The position numbers and the translations under genes were made by a program. The notes beneath the pieces were generated by a model. It saw only the letters and a list, made by a program, of their open reading frames with translations. It ran no database searches and had not been told where the DNA came from. Positions 44,562 to 56,890 of a stretch of 64,000 bases of DNA are shown piece after piece. The DNA comes from Tamarix chinensis (Eukaryota > Streptophyta > Magnoliopsida > Caryophyllales > Tamaricaceae). Positions within the stretch are counted from its first letter, which is position 1. Every line of letters begins with the position of its first letter. The stretch spans positions 32,772,753 through 32,836,752 of the forward strand of contig CM060181.1 in NCBI GenBank assembly GCA_030549775.1, in the 5' to 3' direction.

Positions 44562-44702
44562 CCACCGAAAATAATAGTGGCCCAGGATGTTTTTCCCTGG
44601 ATGATGTTCATGAGTATCAATCCACCAAATATAAGGGTAGCCCAGGATGTTTTACCCTAGATGATATATAATTGTATTCCGATCCACCAGCCAGAATAGT
44701 GG
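44562..44702 (+). repeat. CCAC...GTGG hairpin units in LTR D
   Basis: CCACCGAAAATAATAGTGG (44562-44580) is followed by CCAGG...CCTGG (44582-44600); about 60 bp later come a CCACC...variant and CCAGG...CCTAG (44642-44660), then CCACCAGCCAGAATAGTGG near 44684. These are the counterparts of the LTR B array. The ACTAAT..TTAAAGTGAAAGA block before them (44110-44130 and 44503-44520) also occurs in LTR B and, reversed, in LTR F. Confidence 0.65.
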
Positions 44703-44962
44703 AGGTCCCGAGCTCAATAAAATTTGTTTCGGATGTGAATAAATTATGGAAAATACTAATCATTGAGATGATTGATAATGATGGAATAAGGGCTTAAGGC
44801 CAGATGTATCGATCGTTTGCTATGGACTACTAATAATTATTGATTCGTTAAGTATGTGGTTGTATGACTGTGGATCTTAAGTATTTACCTTTCATTGTGT
44901 ACGTATGTAGTATCATGTGTGGCATTGCGTGCCTGTTTTTAAGTGTGTTTTTAAAGGGTTAC

Positions 44963-45020
44963 TCAATACCATAGTACTGAAGGGTTCCCTTCGTGGGGCC
45001 CCTGCCTATTCAATGGGCAG
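44963..45020 (+). promoter_or_regulatory. LTR D hairpin pair
   Basis: TCAATAC-CATA-GTACTGA (44963-44980) pairs at 6 of 7 positions. After 21 nt, CTGCCTAT-TCA-ATGGGCAG (45002-45020) pairs fully if one U-G is allowed. Compared with LTR B (CTACTCAT/ATGAGTAG) two stem pairs changed on both sides (A-T to G-C, T-A to C-G). CCCCTTGCAG follows. Confidence 0.7.
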
Positions 45021-45386
45021 TACCCCTTGCAGATTGTATTCAAGTGCTATTCAAGTGGGCTCTCGAGAAAGAGCGTAAGGTACTGTCCAGAAATTTTAGG
45101 GTTTTAATTTGTCTCTTTTAAAATTCAAGGTATTTGTTATTCGTAACCACTGTTGTTGGATTTTACTCTCGTAAACTATTTGCTGTGCGACTCTGATGTT
45201 TAAATGCTTAAGTTTCTCGTAAAATTGTATTTTACTCTCTTTAGCCTTAGCACTTGGTACTGGAATGGTATGAGTGAACCGGTCTGGTACTAAGTGTGGC
45301 GGTAATACTCCCAAAGTTTACGGTTTATTAATTTGCTTCCACTAATTAAACGAAATTTTTCAGTAGTGAATTTTTGGAGTGTTACA

Positions 45387-46200
45387 ATAATTCCCCTAAA
45401 GTATTCCATGTTTACTTGTTATTTGATGCTCTTAATTTTGGAGCTGTACATTAATATTTCCATGTAATTACAACATTTTATTCATTATTTGAACCATGCT
45501 TAACCTGAATTTAGTATGGATCAAAATGACAACATTATGGTGCCTTTAATGGTTAAGTTTGATGTTATCTCTAAGCACCTAATTAGTATCTTGTATACTT
45601 TATGTTGTGTTTGCACTTGAAAAAACCTAATTGGTTATTAATGAATTTAATTGTGATTTGTGATATCACTTGGAATTTAATAATAATGGGATTAAGACTT
45701 TTTATCCGTTTTCTTCGACTCTTAGGGTATCTTGCTAAAATTTAGTGGGTGGGTTACCTTATGTTTTTTACCTTTTCACTCAATACTTATTTCCTTCTCT
45801 ACCAAGTTGCAGTCGGTAGAAGGTATGCTCATATCTTTGAGGTACATGATTATACTATGGCAAACCGGTATGGTATATGTGTCTAGCTCATGTTGGTGAG
45901 GTATCTTAGTACAAGCCCCCTACACTTTGTATTGTACATTACTTTTGCGAGTGTGGTATCCCAACTTGTGTAGCCTTTGCAATTGATACATTCAAGATGT
46001 GGTGGGTGAGGTATCCTAGTACAAGCCCCCTTGATGTACTCTAACCACATGTGGTAGGTATAGTATCCTAATCTATGTTAGCTCTCACAATAAGTACATT
46101 TGATGTGTGGTGCATGTGATATCCCTAGATAAAAGCCCCTTTGATGTTTCCTAACTTTATGTGATGGGTGTGGTATCTCATTATGTGTATTTGTTGTCAT
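45387..46200 (+). mobile_element. Long LTR C, continuation
   Basis: After LTR D the sequence includes TTTCACTCAATACTTATTTC and CCAAGTTGCAGTCGGTAG (45775-45820), like the TACTCAGTAC...TTGCAGGTAG segment of LTR B, and tandem repeats with GGTATCCTAGTACAAGCCCC (45890-46160). It is probably the distal part of LTR C. Its 3' end was not found. Confidence 0.45.
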
Positions 46201-46855
46201 GACTTTGGTTTATGGTGGAGGAATAACTGTGGTGAAACAACTTATATTAATAACCGGAAAGTATGCAAAGACTAAGGGAATATTTGCAATAAGGTTCCCA
46301 TTGTGTGCATCTGATATATGATCTATAATATCACTTCTTCCATGATTCTTGTGTGAGAATGCCTTATCATATTACATTCATAAGCCTGAAATTTATGTTA
46401 TCTGAGTATGTGTTATACCATGTTACTATGTGACCTTGCACATGAGCCCTTACCATGTATTAGGTATTTTTTTTACTAGTGCTTGTTGTATTGATATTAC
46501 ATTTGTATGGTCACTATGATGATCCGATTTCTAGTCTGATGAGTAAATGATAATTTGTAGGGTTATGATTCTCAAATAGAGTATTTTGAGGATGATATTG
46601 TGGGCTAGTAGCTGGCCATTTCTTATGGATTGAGAGTTACATTTTCATTCAGTTAAGAGTTAGGCTAACTGACCTAGATGTGTTTTTCCCACTATATTAG
46701 GATGTTTTCTGGTTCTTTCCTATTATTTAAACTCATGGCTCTAGTTCTTGTATTCAGATTTTGTATTCTCTCTTCCATGTATATTATTATTCTCGTCATT
46801 GTTATCATTACTATTGTACAATTAGGGCACACATTTCTGTATTCTTCATTCAATT
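46201..46855. other. Unassigned spacer
   Basis: No gene supported. TGATGAGTAAATGATAATTTG then TAGGGTTATGATTCTC near 46540 is reminiscent of LTR-type sequence but ends are not visible. Confidence 0.4.
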
Positions 46856-47935
46856 TTGCCTTACATTAGGCATAGGTTACGTGATGATCACATATCTCTC
46901 ATGGACAATATGGCAGTAATGTTCCCCAATTTTGTTTTAAAACATTTTCACATTATCTTTAAAGGTAATGATTTTTTAATCCAAAATTTGGGAGTGTTAC
47001 ATTACTGGATAGGAAAATTTGAAATGAAAGACATAGGGACCTCTAGGTATATAGTTGGGCTACAATTTAATCATTCTAAAGATAGGGTGTTTCAAATTAT
47101 ACATAAAAGGTTAAAAACTCTTTGACAAAATCACACATTAAGTACATTGATGGTAGTTCAGTCACTTAATGTAGATAAAGATATTTTTCACCTTTGAAAA
47201 AATATTAAGAAAATACTTCATGCTAATTAATATATCTATGCACCATTAGTGACTTCATGTATATTGCTAATAACACTCAACCTAATATATCATTTGTAGT
47301 AAACCTACTACTAAGATATAGTTCAATATTGACATGGTGACATTGAGGTGGCATAAAACATGGAATTTGTTGCTGATGTGGAATAAGTGACATGGTATAA
47401 TTTTATATAAGATACAAGGAACAAGGTTTAACCTTAGTTGGCTATTCAAATGCTATGAAGATATTGACCAGTATAAATCCATTTCTGAATTAGAGTATGC
47501 ATTCTTATATTGTGGAACTTTAATTTCTTGGCATTTGTCAAAGTAAACCATGGGTTTCCACCTCATTGAATCATGCAAAGTTAATTACACAATATGACAT
47601 TGAATGATAGTGTGTGTGGATCAGGTTATAATTACAGCATATCCACATTGCATGTAAACTAGACATGGATCAAAATGGCTCAAAAATGATAAACACAAAC
47701 AATGTAATTTCATCATACAAATCAAGGAGGGATATAATATTAATGATAGAGCTAATCATATATCACCAAAGGTCTTCTCAATGCATGAATTACAAAAGAA
47801 AGGGGAAATTGATATTCATCATATATGAACTAGTTAAAACTTGGAAAACATATTTATGAACTTTTTTCTTGGCAATGATATTCAATCAACTTGTACATAA
47901 TATCATAATATGTCAAATGAAAGAAGTTTTCTAAG
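46856..47935 (+). pseudogene. Third copia element: RT-RNase H relic
   Basis: KFEMKDIGTSRYIVGLQF and HSKDRVFQIIHKR (about 47020-47110) match the RT thumb (F-x-M-K-D-(L/M)-G-x-x-x-(Y/F)-I-L-G-(I/L)). Frameshifted blocks near 47230-47320 fit the S-x-x-G-x-(L/F)-M-Y-(I/L)-A-N-x-T-(R/Q)-P-(D/N)-I region. Residues FSMHELQKKGEIDIHHI at about 47775-47825 match F-x-x-(H)-E-(L)-Q-K-x-G-E-I-x-(V/I)-x-x-(I) near the RNase H end. A GGGGGGAATACTATACT block (47941 onward) is the usual sequence after the stop. 5' domains are missing. Distinct from the two copia elements at 7-13 kb. Confidence 0.72.
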
Positions 47936-48047
47936 TTGAGGGGGGGAATACTATACTTTGTTTTCCTCAATAGTGATTTTTTTCCTGTAAGATTTTCCAG
48001 TTAAGGTTTTTTAATGAGGTAGATTTAGGTTTAAACTTAAAGAGGAA

Positions 48048-48345
48048 TGTTGGATAAGGGGTGATCATACATTTTCTCAACAACTCTTCACTTGCTCCTC
48101 TTTATTACCCTATAAGTCTCCTATAACTACCCTTCTTCATATCCCTTATAATGCTATTGCATTTTATATAACTAGAGGAAGGATTATAAGAACAAAATAG
48201 TGGGACAAAAATTCATCTTTCATCATAAACATTTCTCATTATCTTGCATTCTTAAAATCATTTATAACATTGCAATATCTAAATTATTGATAAATAGTAA
48301 CATGATTCTTGGATAATCTTAGTTAGTCACCTTTTGTACAACAAT
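48048..48345 (+). mobile_element. Third copia element: 3' LTR
   Basis: AAAGAGGAA then TGTTGGATAAGGGG is a polypurine tract followed by an LTR start. The end is probably TTGTACAACA near 48342. About 300 bp, a normal size for small copia LTRs. Confidence 0.55.
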
Positions 48346-50235
48346 TTGTTGAATTTTAATGATGATATAAATTTGAAAATATTATTTCAACTTACTTGTT
48401 AGTAAATTTTATTATAAAATAAAGAAATTCCAATATATGTAATACCATATTTTTCTAAATTTTAATTTCGATTTATTTGAGATTAAATTTTGCATTTAAG
48501 CGTTATTTTAAGTGATTTAAATTAATATAATACCTTAATTTATTTTTAATAAATAAGTATATTTATTTTCAAATTATATTATTTATTAGAGTTTTATTTT
48601 GACTATATATATAGAGTTAGATTAGGTAGTTAACTTGCCACAGTGGGTTGTTTACCAATTTGTAGATAAATGTAATTTGTTTTTGCATCTACTGCTCTCA
48701 TTGAATGGAATTAAGTTGTGGTATACTAGATCTTTTTACAACCTCATATTATATATCTTTAATTTAAAAAATAGGTTAAATGATCTTCAAATTTGATTTT
48801 TTTAAGTTCTTATAATTTTGAGAACTATTTTTACTCTTGTTAGAGTTTTCTTGTATTAAAGTTTTTGAAAATCATATTTAATCTTAAGGCTTTGCTTGGC
48901 TTAGTTTCCTACTATCCTTGACTCTTTTACTAGGATAAAATTGCTTTAGAATCATCCATTGATGGTTTGAAACCACCACAAATCCCTTTATGCCTCAACT
49001 AATTATTATTTGATAACACACCTACTTTAGACATCATAACACTCAAGTGTGACACTAAGTAATTAGCCCACACTCTCTCCTTCTCCTTCGTATGTGTTGT
49101 GGTTTAGGGATGCAGTGTCATTTCCTACAAATTTCATAATGCTTATATGTGGAGGGTTGAATTATTTAATATTAGAGCCCTTTTTTTATCCTTGGTTGAA
49201 GAGTTGAGTCAAACTAGCATAAGTGAGCTTAATAAGGTGCTTACTTATTCAAACATGTATTAAGAAAGGTTATAAGGATTATTATTCTAATTTTAATGAC
49301 CCTCAATGAAAGGCACATGAGGGGGAAGTCCTTAATCATGGAGAGGTTCCCCTTTTAAGCTAGATTTAGATATTTTTTAGTTACCTAGATTTTGTTAAAA
49401 AGTTCATCTTGTTAATTGAAGTTCTATGCTTTATTATTTCTATTAGTTATTATTGTCATAAATTTGGAGTGATTTTTATTTTGAATTTTTTTAGCTTATA
49501 TTATGTAGAATATTAATATTTGATGAGGTGAAATTAAATTAAAAAAAGATGTATGGTGCAATCAATACAATCATCATGTAATATAAGTTGAGACAAGTTT
49601 GAATCTTCAATTGAACCTTAAATTTTATTCTTCCTTTTTTATGATATTGTGATATTCATAATCAAAATTATATTTTCAATTTATATATGATTTAATTAGA
49701 AATATATTATCTTAAATCAATACATTCATATCCCCATAAATTGTCCCACAATCGAACACACACCACCTTCAACCACAAATCATCATCTTTATCTTGAAAC
49801 CCAAACCCTTACCCTCTCTTGATCCACAATGCCTACCACCATTAATCACCCCATTAAAAGTAAAATAAAATTTTATCCACCATTAATAACCCCACAAAAT
49901 CCTCATCAATCATACTCCTATAACCTTAATCCTAAACCAAAACCATAAGCCATAACTACAAATTCTAATCATAAAAAGTTCATCCAATTATTCTTCTTGT
50001 TGGATTTGATTCTTAATTGATTGATGCCAATTATATTATTTTAGTATTTTGTGCTTACAATATGCATAAAAAATGGTATTAAAGATTATGGAACCATAGT
50101 CATACACCAAGAGATAGATAATTAAAGCCCTTATTTTTATTCACTAATTCAACCTCTTTTACCAATAATTCATCAAGATTCTACTGAGAATCCATCAACA
50201 TCCTTCCAAGTTTGAGGTTTTTTTCCTACATATAA
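48346..50235. other. Unassigned AT-rich spacer
   Basis: No gene or element could be supported. The part just before 50236 may hold the leader of the gypsy fragment that follows. Confidence 0.45.
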
Positions 50236-50275
50236 TGGGAGGGTGTGTTTTACATTAGAAAACCTACCAATTTCC

Positions 50276-51101
50276 AACAATAGTCCAAATATGGAGAATT
50301 ATGGTAAGTATGATTCCTTGGTGACTCAAATTTGACAACTTATTTCTCAAATTACTAGGCAAAATGAGGGACAACAAGACAAATTTTCTCAAAATCAAGA
50401 GGATATCTATAATCATTTGGGGACATGAAATCAAGGAGAATACATGGGGATAATGACATTTTGGAAAGAACACCAAATGTCCCCTTATAGATGCAACTGA
50501 GTGGAAGATGAAAATAAAGAGAGTATAGTCAATAATTAGAAGGGTGGGTTGATATGAAGGAGACCATATGATGATGGGGAGAAAGGTATTAGGTTATATA
50601 TTCCCTAGTTTAAATGCAACATAGATCTTGAAGTTTACTTAGAGTGGGAATAAACTATGGAGACTATTTTGGAGTTTAAAGAGCTTGATGACAAAAGAGG
50701 AAGCAAGCTATTAATTTTGATGCTCAAGAAATTTCCTAGGACATGGTTCTAAAGTTTGAATAAGGCTAGCAAAAGAGAGGGAAAAACAAATATAAATTCA
50801 TAGGAGGATTTGAAGAAGTACCTTAGAAGGAATTTAGGACATGGTTCTAAAGTTTGAATAAGGATTTGAGCAAGATAACTTCATCAAGTTGACCACAATC
50901 AAACAAAGATTTATGAGTTTAGATGAATATGCTAGAGAATTTGATAATTTAACTTTGGTTTGTGATATTCTTGGGAACAAGGAACAAACTTGTGTAAGGT
51001 TCCTTGATTGCCTCAATTTGAATATGAGATGGAAGGTTGAAGTATGCATCTTTGAAACTTTAGAAGATTTGGTGAAATTAGCTCTAAAATTTGAGAAATA
51101 G
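50276..51101 (+). pseudogene. Gypsy gag relic (second element)
   Basis: Related to gag at 31945-32442. Blocks: LEVYLEWE, TMETILEFKEL, LLILMLKKFPRTWF, EDLKKYLRRN, then an open stretch 50889-51101 with SLDEYAREFDNLTLVCDILG, KEQTCVRFLDCLNL and LVKLALKFEK, the second half of Retrotrans_gag. A 28-bp direct repeat starting AGGACATGGTTCTAAAGTTT occurs at 50738-50765 and again at 50836-50863, replacing part of the domain and shifting the frame. Not functional. Confidence 0.8.
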
Positions 51102-51241
51102 TCAAAGAGGGCTAAGTGGACTTCCATGCCATTATCTTCAACTCCTTCCATGGCTTATAATAGTTATGTTTCAAAATTTTAGGGTAAGGGAGGTAGAGAC
51201 CTAATGGAGAAATGAAACAAGAAGATGGGAGAAGGTGTTAA

Positions 51242-51288
51242 AAAGTAATGCTTCAATGTAGAGGCTATGAGAACTTTATAAAGGATTG
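51242..51288 (+). pseudogene. Damaged gag zinc knuckle
   Basis: CF then, in the next frame, CRGYENFIKDC fits C-x2-C-x4-H-x4-C except that the His is Asn and a frameshift separates the first Cys pair. Zinc binding would be lost. Confidence 0.6.
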
Positions 51289-51441
51289 TACTAATAAAAA
51301 GGCCTTGAATTTGCATGAAATTTCATGTATGGATCTATTTAGTGATGATGATATTGAATTGGAGGATCAGTATAATGATAATGTATAGACTATTTATGGT
51401 GAAGAAGGCTAAGAATTTTACATTGTGCTGATAGTTATACA

Positions 51442-51834
51442 GTGAATCCATGGTCATATTTAACACAAGGATACATCATTTTCAAGACTAAGTGTGATGT
51501 GGGAGACAAGACATGCAAATTCATCATTGATAGTGGCTCATGTGCCAATGTTAAAAATGAAGAGATGGTGAAAAATCTTGGATCGAAGACTACAAAACAC
51601 CAAAGACCTTTCTCTCTACTATGGCTCAACAAAGACAAAGAGGTAAAAGTCTCTAAGAAAGTTCTTGTTAATTTTGAAATTGGTAATTATGTTGATGATG
51701 TATCATGTGAAATATTACCAATGGATGTATTCCCTATCTTTCTTGGGAGGGCATACCAATATGATTGGAAAGTCTCTCATGATGGAGTACTCGGTGTAGA
51801 TGGTGTGCAAAGAGAAAAGGAAGTTCAAGTTTAA
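51442..51834 (+). pseudogene. Gypsy aspartic protease relic (second element)
   Basis: A 130-codon open stretch encodes CKFIIDSGSCANVKNEEMVK, LGSKTTKHQRPFSL, FEIGNYVDDVSCEILPMDVF, IFLGRAYQYD, closely paralleling the protease at 32862-33119 (D-S-G active site, L-G-R-P/A-(W)-Q-(Y/F)-D end). It is still open, but gag upstream is broken and pol downstream is cut off, so it is part of a dead element. Confidence 0.85.
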
Positions 51835-51918
51835 ACTTATTTTTTTTAGCTTGCAACTGAATCAACGTAACTTCAAGAGAAACCCAAGTTTAATTATCAA
51901 TTCATCCGAGAGTAATCC

Positions 51919-52107
51919 ATGGAAGAGGCCATCAAAGAGGAAGTGATTTGTTTTGATTTGGTGGTGAAAGAAGAAGCCCAACATGGGGAATTTATCAAGC
52001 CTAATTTGATCCCTAACAAGTTGTTGGAAGAATTTTATGATGTGTTCTTGAAAGAGCTACCACTTAGATTACCAATTTTTAGGGGGATAAAGCATGGTAT
52101 AGAATTT
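51919..52107 (+). pseudogene. Start of gypsy RT region, truncated
   Basis: LLEEFYDVFLKELPLRLPIF then RGIKHGIEF matches the pre-RT segment (L-L-x-(E/D)-(F/Y)-x-D-V-F-P-x-E-L-P-x-G-L-P-P-x-R-x-I-x-H-x-I-(D/E)-(F/L)). The reading ends abruptly at 52108, where LTR E begins. The rest of RT is not found to the right. Confidence 0.75.
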
Positions 52108-52720
52108 TGTAACATCCCTATTTTTCATACCTGAAAATTTTCATTTTACAAAGGAAAGTGTGGAAGTTAAAATAAGAATGGACATGAAACTGATGCATCT
52201 AATATAATGAGAGGCGCACGTGTTTACCTAACATATACTAGATAGAAGACTAAACATGTCCAATTAAAACTTAAACCTCATCTAAACCAAGGAAGTAAAG
52301 TCCTAGAAAAATTTCCAAATTTATCTAGAAGAGAAGGGTTTCATAGAACCCAAAACATCATCAATAAATTTAGGAAAAAAAAGTGATATAACATTGGATT
52401 TTTTAAAATTACAAAGAAAAAGAATATAAAGTCTAAATACATCTCCAAAAAAATCACAAACCAACTAAATAAAAATAAATTGGAAGATTTATAAACCAAA
52501 ATAAATACTTTGTGATGAAATAAAATCTAATAAGAGAACAAAGGGGAATCCTAATAGTGGAGCCAAATTTATTCACTAGATCGAATCACTGGATATCCTA
52601 CTATCAAAACCCAGGGAAAAAATTTCTCCAAACGATAAGACATTCAATATTAAACATGCACAAATGGTTTGCTCCCCACCATCAGTGGTTCATCACAGGA
52701 CCCAAACAACCAAGATAGTA

Positions 52721-52741
52721 TAAGTATGGGTCCAATACTGA
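52721..52741 (-). promoter_or_regulatory. LTR E hairpin
   Basis: Minus strand: TCAGTAT-TGGACCC-ATACTTA, pairing at 6 of 7 positions, 613 bp from the LTR end and preceded by GGGGTTTTAC, like GGGTTAC in LTR D. It corresponds to the CAGTACG hairpin of LTR B. Confidence 0.6.
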
Positions 52742-52909
52742 GTAAAACCCCGTACCTAAATACATTTATAAGTATATTATAAAATTCATTGAATGAAACA
52801 AATCAATTATGCAATTCAATTTGAATACATAAGGATTTTGACCTATAAATCTAATTTAGATTAATTACATTTAAGCTAGTATTAGTATAGGTCCAATACC
52901 TCCATGAAG

Positions 52910-53400
52910 GGAGTCAAATAAACCAATAGAACATTTATAGATAATGCTAAACTAAACCAATTAGGCATTTATGGATATTGCCAAACAAAACCAATCGGGT
53001 ATTTATGGACAATGCTAAACCAAAAAATTTGAGAATTTATGGATAATGCTAAACCAAACCAATTAGGCATTTATGGAAAACGCTAAACCAAACCAATTGG
53101 GCATTTATGGACAATGCCAAACCAGACCAATCAGGAATTTATTGAAAATGCTAAACAAAACCAATTAGGCATTTATGGATAACGTCAAACTAAACCAATT
53201 TGGCATCTAGCATCCGACCATTACTTAGAGACATGTTTAGTACTGAGAATTACCTAGGGACATACTCAATTATGAGAATAAATTAGGGACATGCTCAGCC
53301 TCAAAAATTACTTAGGTACATGTCCAGCCCTGAGAATTACTTAGGGACATGCTGAACCCCAAACATTACTCAGGGACATGTCCATCTCTAAGGCATAGTT
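52910..53400 (-). repeat. Two adjacent minisatellites in LTR E
   Basis: 52910-53215: about seven units of roughly 40 bp with AAACCAATTAGGCATTTATG and ATGCTAAACC. 53218-53400: about five units of 35-40 bp with TTACTTAGGGACATG and CTGAGAA. Both are degenerate. Different in sequence from those of LTRs B and D but in the equivalent LTR position. Confidence 0.85.
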
Positions 53401-55560
53401 CAAACACATTCAACACTTTATTTTGCTAAGAGATGTGTTAAATTATCAACATTCATTCATATCACTTCATACTGCACCATACAACTAGAAAACCCTAAAG
53501 TGTGCTCCATAACTTGGGAAACATTTCATGCCATATTAAGATAATTTATAGTCAATATATATATATATATAAGGATCTTAACATGTATTTCACTTCTCCA
53601 TGCTTGAAGATAGCAAGCTTAACATGCATTGTTAATTAGTCAATCTTGTAACATGCTCTTTTACTCAATCGTACTCATAAATAGAAATTACAATCCCATT
53701 CCAACATGTGTACTCACATACTTTTACATTCATCCTCCTCAAAAGAGTCAATTATCCCAATCAGGCATATTTTTACCCCAACATGCTTAACAATAAGCTA
53801 AAATATGAATTACTTAAATGTCATGATTCAAAGCCTCATATAAGGCATATTACATGTTTACCGTACTAAACCATGAGAGTCACACAAATTTCACCTCTTA
53901 AACACATGCACAATGATTTTCCTAATGAAACACCTATAAGTGGAGGTAAGAAGAGACTTACCTAGATTCGAATCTAGCTAAGAAAATTAAGGAGAGGGAG
54001 ATCATTAACTTGAGGATCCACAAGAATTTTTACCTAGATCCCTTATAGAAATATCAAGACTAGGTTTGAAAACAAATCAAAACATAGAACATTAGAAAAT
54101 AAGTAATTTTTATCAAAACCCACTCAAACAATTAGGGTTTACAGCCCAAATCATCAAATCAATTAACTTTAGAGAATCAATCCAAATGATAAGTTAGGGA
54201 CTTAATTGATTATACAACATGTTAATTGATTGATATGTGAGTAATCAACCAAAACTAAATTTTTAGAAAACTATCCCCAAAAATTAGGCTTTCAAAACAT
54301 AAAATAGAAGTTGAGACAATTCAAATCATTTAATCTAAATTGATGGTGTTAAAACGCAATTAAGATCATTTCAAATATTTCTATAAAATTAATTTTAGAA
54401 GAAACAACTATATAAATGACCAATTTTATTATTTTATTTGAAAGCTAGGATTTTACGCCCAAAAATAAAATTTGGTTGAATTTCATTCATTTATTTAAAT
54501 AAAATACTTAGAAATGTAATTAGACCTATTTTATAACATATTGTATAATCCATTTTAAAAAATAATAAAGAAAAATTCTAATTTAACACAATTAGGATTT
54601 ATGAACCAAAAATACACTCCCAATCAAAAAGTGCTAATATATATATATTAATTGGTTGAAATTGAAATTAAATATATTCTAATACATATTGTAAAATAAA
54701 TTGAATTAACATCCAATATTGATGTATTTCACCCAATTTTTCCACATTGACACTTCCAATAAGAAATTACACACACTTCAAATTATATTGTAAAATTCAT
54801 TACATGAAATAACTCAATTATGCAATTCAATTTCAATATGCAAGGATTTTAACCTATAAATATAATGTTGATTAGTTATGCATAAATTTGTCAAATTGAT
54901 GGTTTTGAAATGAAATTTGATACCTTTTAAAGCATACTATAAAATAAATTTATCAAAAATAGCTTAATCAGGTGAATCCAAAAATTCCGGACATAACTGG
55001 GTTAAAATTTTAAATTCTAGAATTCCATCATACACCATATGATTAACCCATCTATTTTGATCATACAACACATATATACATAAGTAAATAACTAATTTAA
55101 ACTAATTAAACTTAATATATACAAAATTAATTGGATTTAGAAGTTAGGGTTTCTAAAAATTTATACCAAACGAACATTGCAAATCAGAGCTGGTGAAGAT
55201 CAAGGGAGCTCCACTAGAGGGTAAGGGCTGCTTGCTAGCAATTGGTTGGGCTTGCGGTGGCTAGATGGTGTGTAAATAGTGTTGTACCACTATTGTTGCA
55301 CTGTTACTTCATCATCACTCCACTGCTACTAGTGTTGACGACGACGATAAGAGGAGAGAAATGAGGAGATAGTGGTGTGGTGGTGGTCGAGTGGCGGTGA
55401 AGTGGTGTTGTGGGATGATGAAGCAAAGAGGGAAAGGAGTATATAAGGTCAAGGGCTTTAGGGCTGGGTTTGCATGAAAATGATTGGGAATAGAGAAAGA
55501 AAGAAAAGAGGGAGAGAGAAGAAAAGGTGGGGGCATAGGTTGTCCAATTGGGTTTCCCTC

Positions 55561-56375
55561 TTTACTTTTTTATATGTATACAAAAGAAGGTATAAAATAT
55601 ATGAAAATATTAATGGTTGATTTTATCTAAAACTCTTTTGAAAAAAAATATTTTGTAAAGATCCAAAGATATAAAATCAATATAAAAGCTATTTACCAAT
55701 AAGCATGAGAATTCATATTATTTATGAAAATACATAATACGACCTCAAAAAAAATATTTAAACTATCATTAATATGTGCACAAGACAATGGAGCTACGTC
55801 AATAGTACTTTCATTGACCACATATGTTTAAAGTAGTGCAAGCTAATGTTGGTTGGTATATTTTTTATTTTTGTGTGGATAAATGATAGTATCATTAATT
55901 TGTTGTTTCATGTTAGAAGGTTTAAGATTTTTGAGGAAAGTATGATTTCATGAAAAAATTATGGTTGATCTTATGTGAATGTAGCATGATTAGCACTTGA
56001 GAATGTGTAATCTCTATTTTCTCTAATAGTGATGTCATGATATGATACAATCGGATTTTTGGATCCTAATTTGCATCTAAGTTACTAATTTTGTGTTATT
56101 TGAGAGCAAACTGATCAATTGGTTCTTAAATTAGTTGACCGGTTGACCTAACCAATTGACTAGGATGCATATAACAACTCATCATACTTCTTCATGTGTT
56201 GGTGAGTCGGGTAGAATTGGGCTCACAACGCCTCCAAGAACTTCCCTCATCTTATAGGTTCTCTACCCTCACATTGGATACTCCACCACCATGAATCTAC
56301 CCTCCCTCACATATAGTAAACTGCTACGTCTACCCTCCCATCTCTAGGGCAATCACTAGTGGTGAAAGTCTTATC
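55561..56375. other. Unassigned spacer
   Basis: No motif recognised. It may include the rest of LTR E and degraded internal sequence of the element that carries LTR F. Confidence 0.4.
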
Positions 56376-56440
56376 CATGTCTCTGACCCCCATTCCATGA
56401 TGGCGGGGTTCTTTTGGCCTTCAAAGATTGGCAGGTGATG
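56376..56440 (-). pseudogene. Possible gypsy gag remnant
   Basis: The minus strand reads LPIFEGQKNPAIMEWGSETW, like the F-x-G-x-x-x-P-x-x-x-x-x-W start of the gag domain. It lies about 450 bp from the primer site at 56891-56902, as in the element with LTR H. The match is short. Confidence 0.35.
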
Positions 56441-56890
56441 ATGTTGAGCCCTCCTAAGCTAATCTTTTGGAGATGGTGCAATCTCTAGCACCAGTGGAGG
56501 TTGAGGTGCTTAGATTGACCCTCCATATAAGCTCCAATAGTCTCCATGAATGCTTCTATATGCTTATAGCACTAGTTAGCGAACATCATATCCTAACGAC
56601 TAGAAGGAGTTAGGGATAAATTTCAGGCTACCGAGCACTAAGACTCATACAACAAGTACCAACTATCTATGTTATATTCCCAACCCCACTCTCACTCACA
56701 GTCATTCGAGTTGGAAATAATTAAACTTAGTGGAAAATCAAGGAAATGAATTTCAAATCAAGGTCAATGTCATCCTATGGTATCAACTTAAAATTATTTG
56801 CGAGAGTAAGGCATTTTTAGTGAAACACTTTGATAAAACCTCATGGTATCAGTTTAATAATTTTCTAAAAGAAGAAAGTTTTTGAGAAAA

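Larger units (their letters stand above)
40528..45386 (+). mobile_element. LTR D: 4.86-kb solo LTR
   Basis: It starts TGTAATCCCCTAAATTTTT and ends GGAGTGTTACA, with flanks ATAGT (40523-40527) and ATAAT (45387-45391), a 4/5 match to a 5-bp target duplication. Order: AT-rich U3-like part, C/T-rich leader (40850-42085), hairpin (42088-42111), AT-rich part, minisatellite (42739-43860), 68-bp tandem copies, CCAC...GTGG hairpins, hairpin pair, then AGCCTTAGCACTTGGTACTG and the end. No gag, pol or primer site, so it is probably a solo LTR left by LTR-LTR recombination. Large LTRs of this kind and initiator-Met priming of relatives fit Tekay/Del-type chromoviruses, but that is inference. Confidence 0.75.
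52108..55560 (-). mobile_element. Long LTR E
   Basis: Begins TGTAACATCCCTATTTTTC on the plus strand, i.e. it ends GATGTTACA on the minus strand, so orientation is minus. In minus-strand order it has a leader that is C/T-rich (55330-55530, seen as GA-rich), AT-rich DNA, minisatellites (52910-53400), the hairpin at 52721-52741 and the end. TATATAAGG at about 55440-55448 lies within the GA-rich part. The 5' end is uncertain (estimate 55560). It is inserted in the gypsy RT. Confidence 0.55.
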
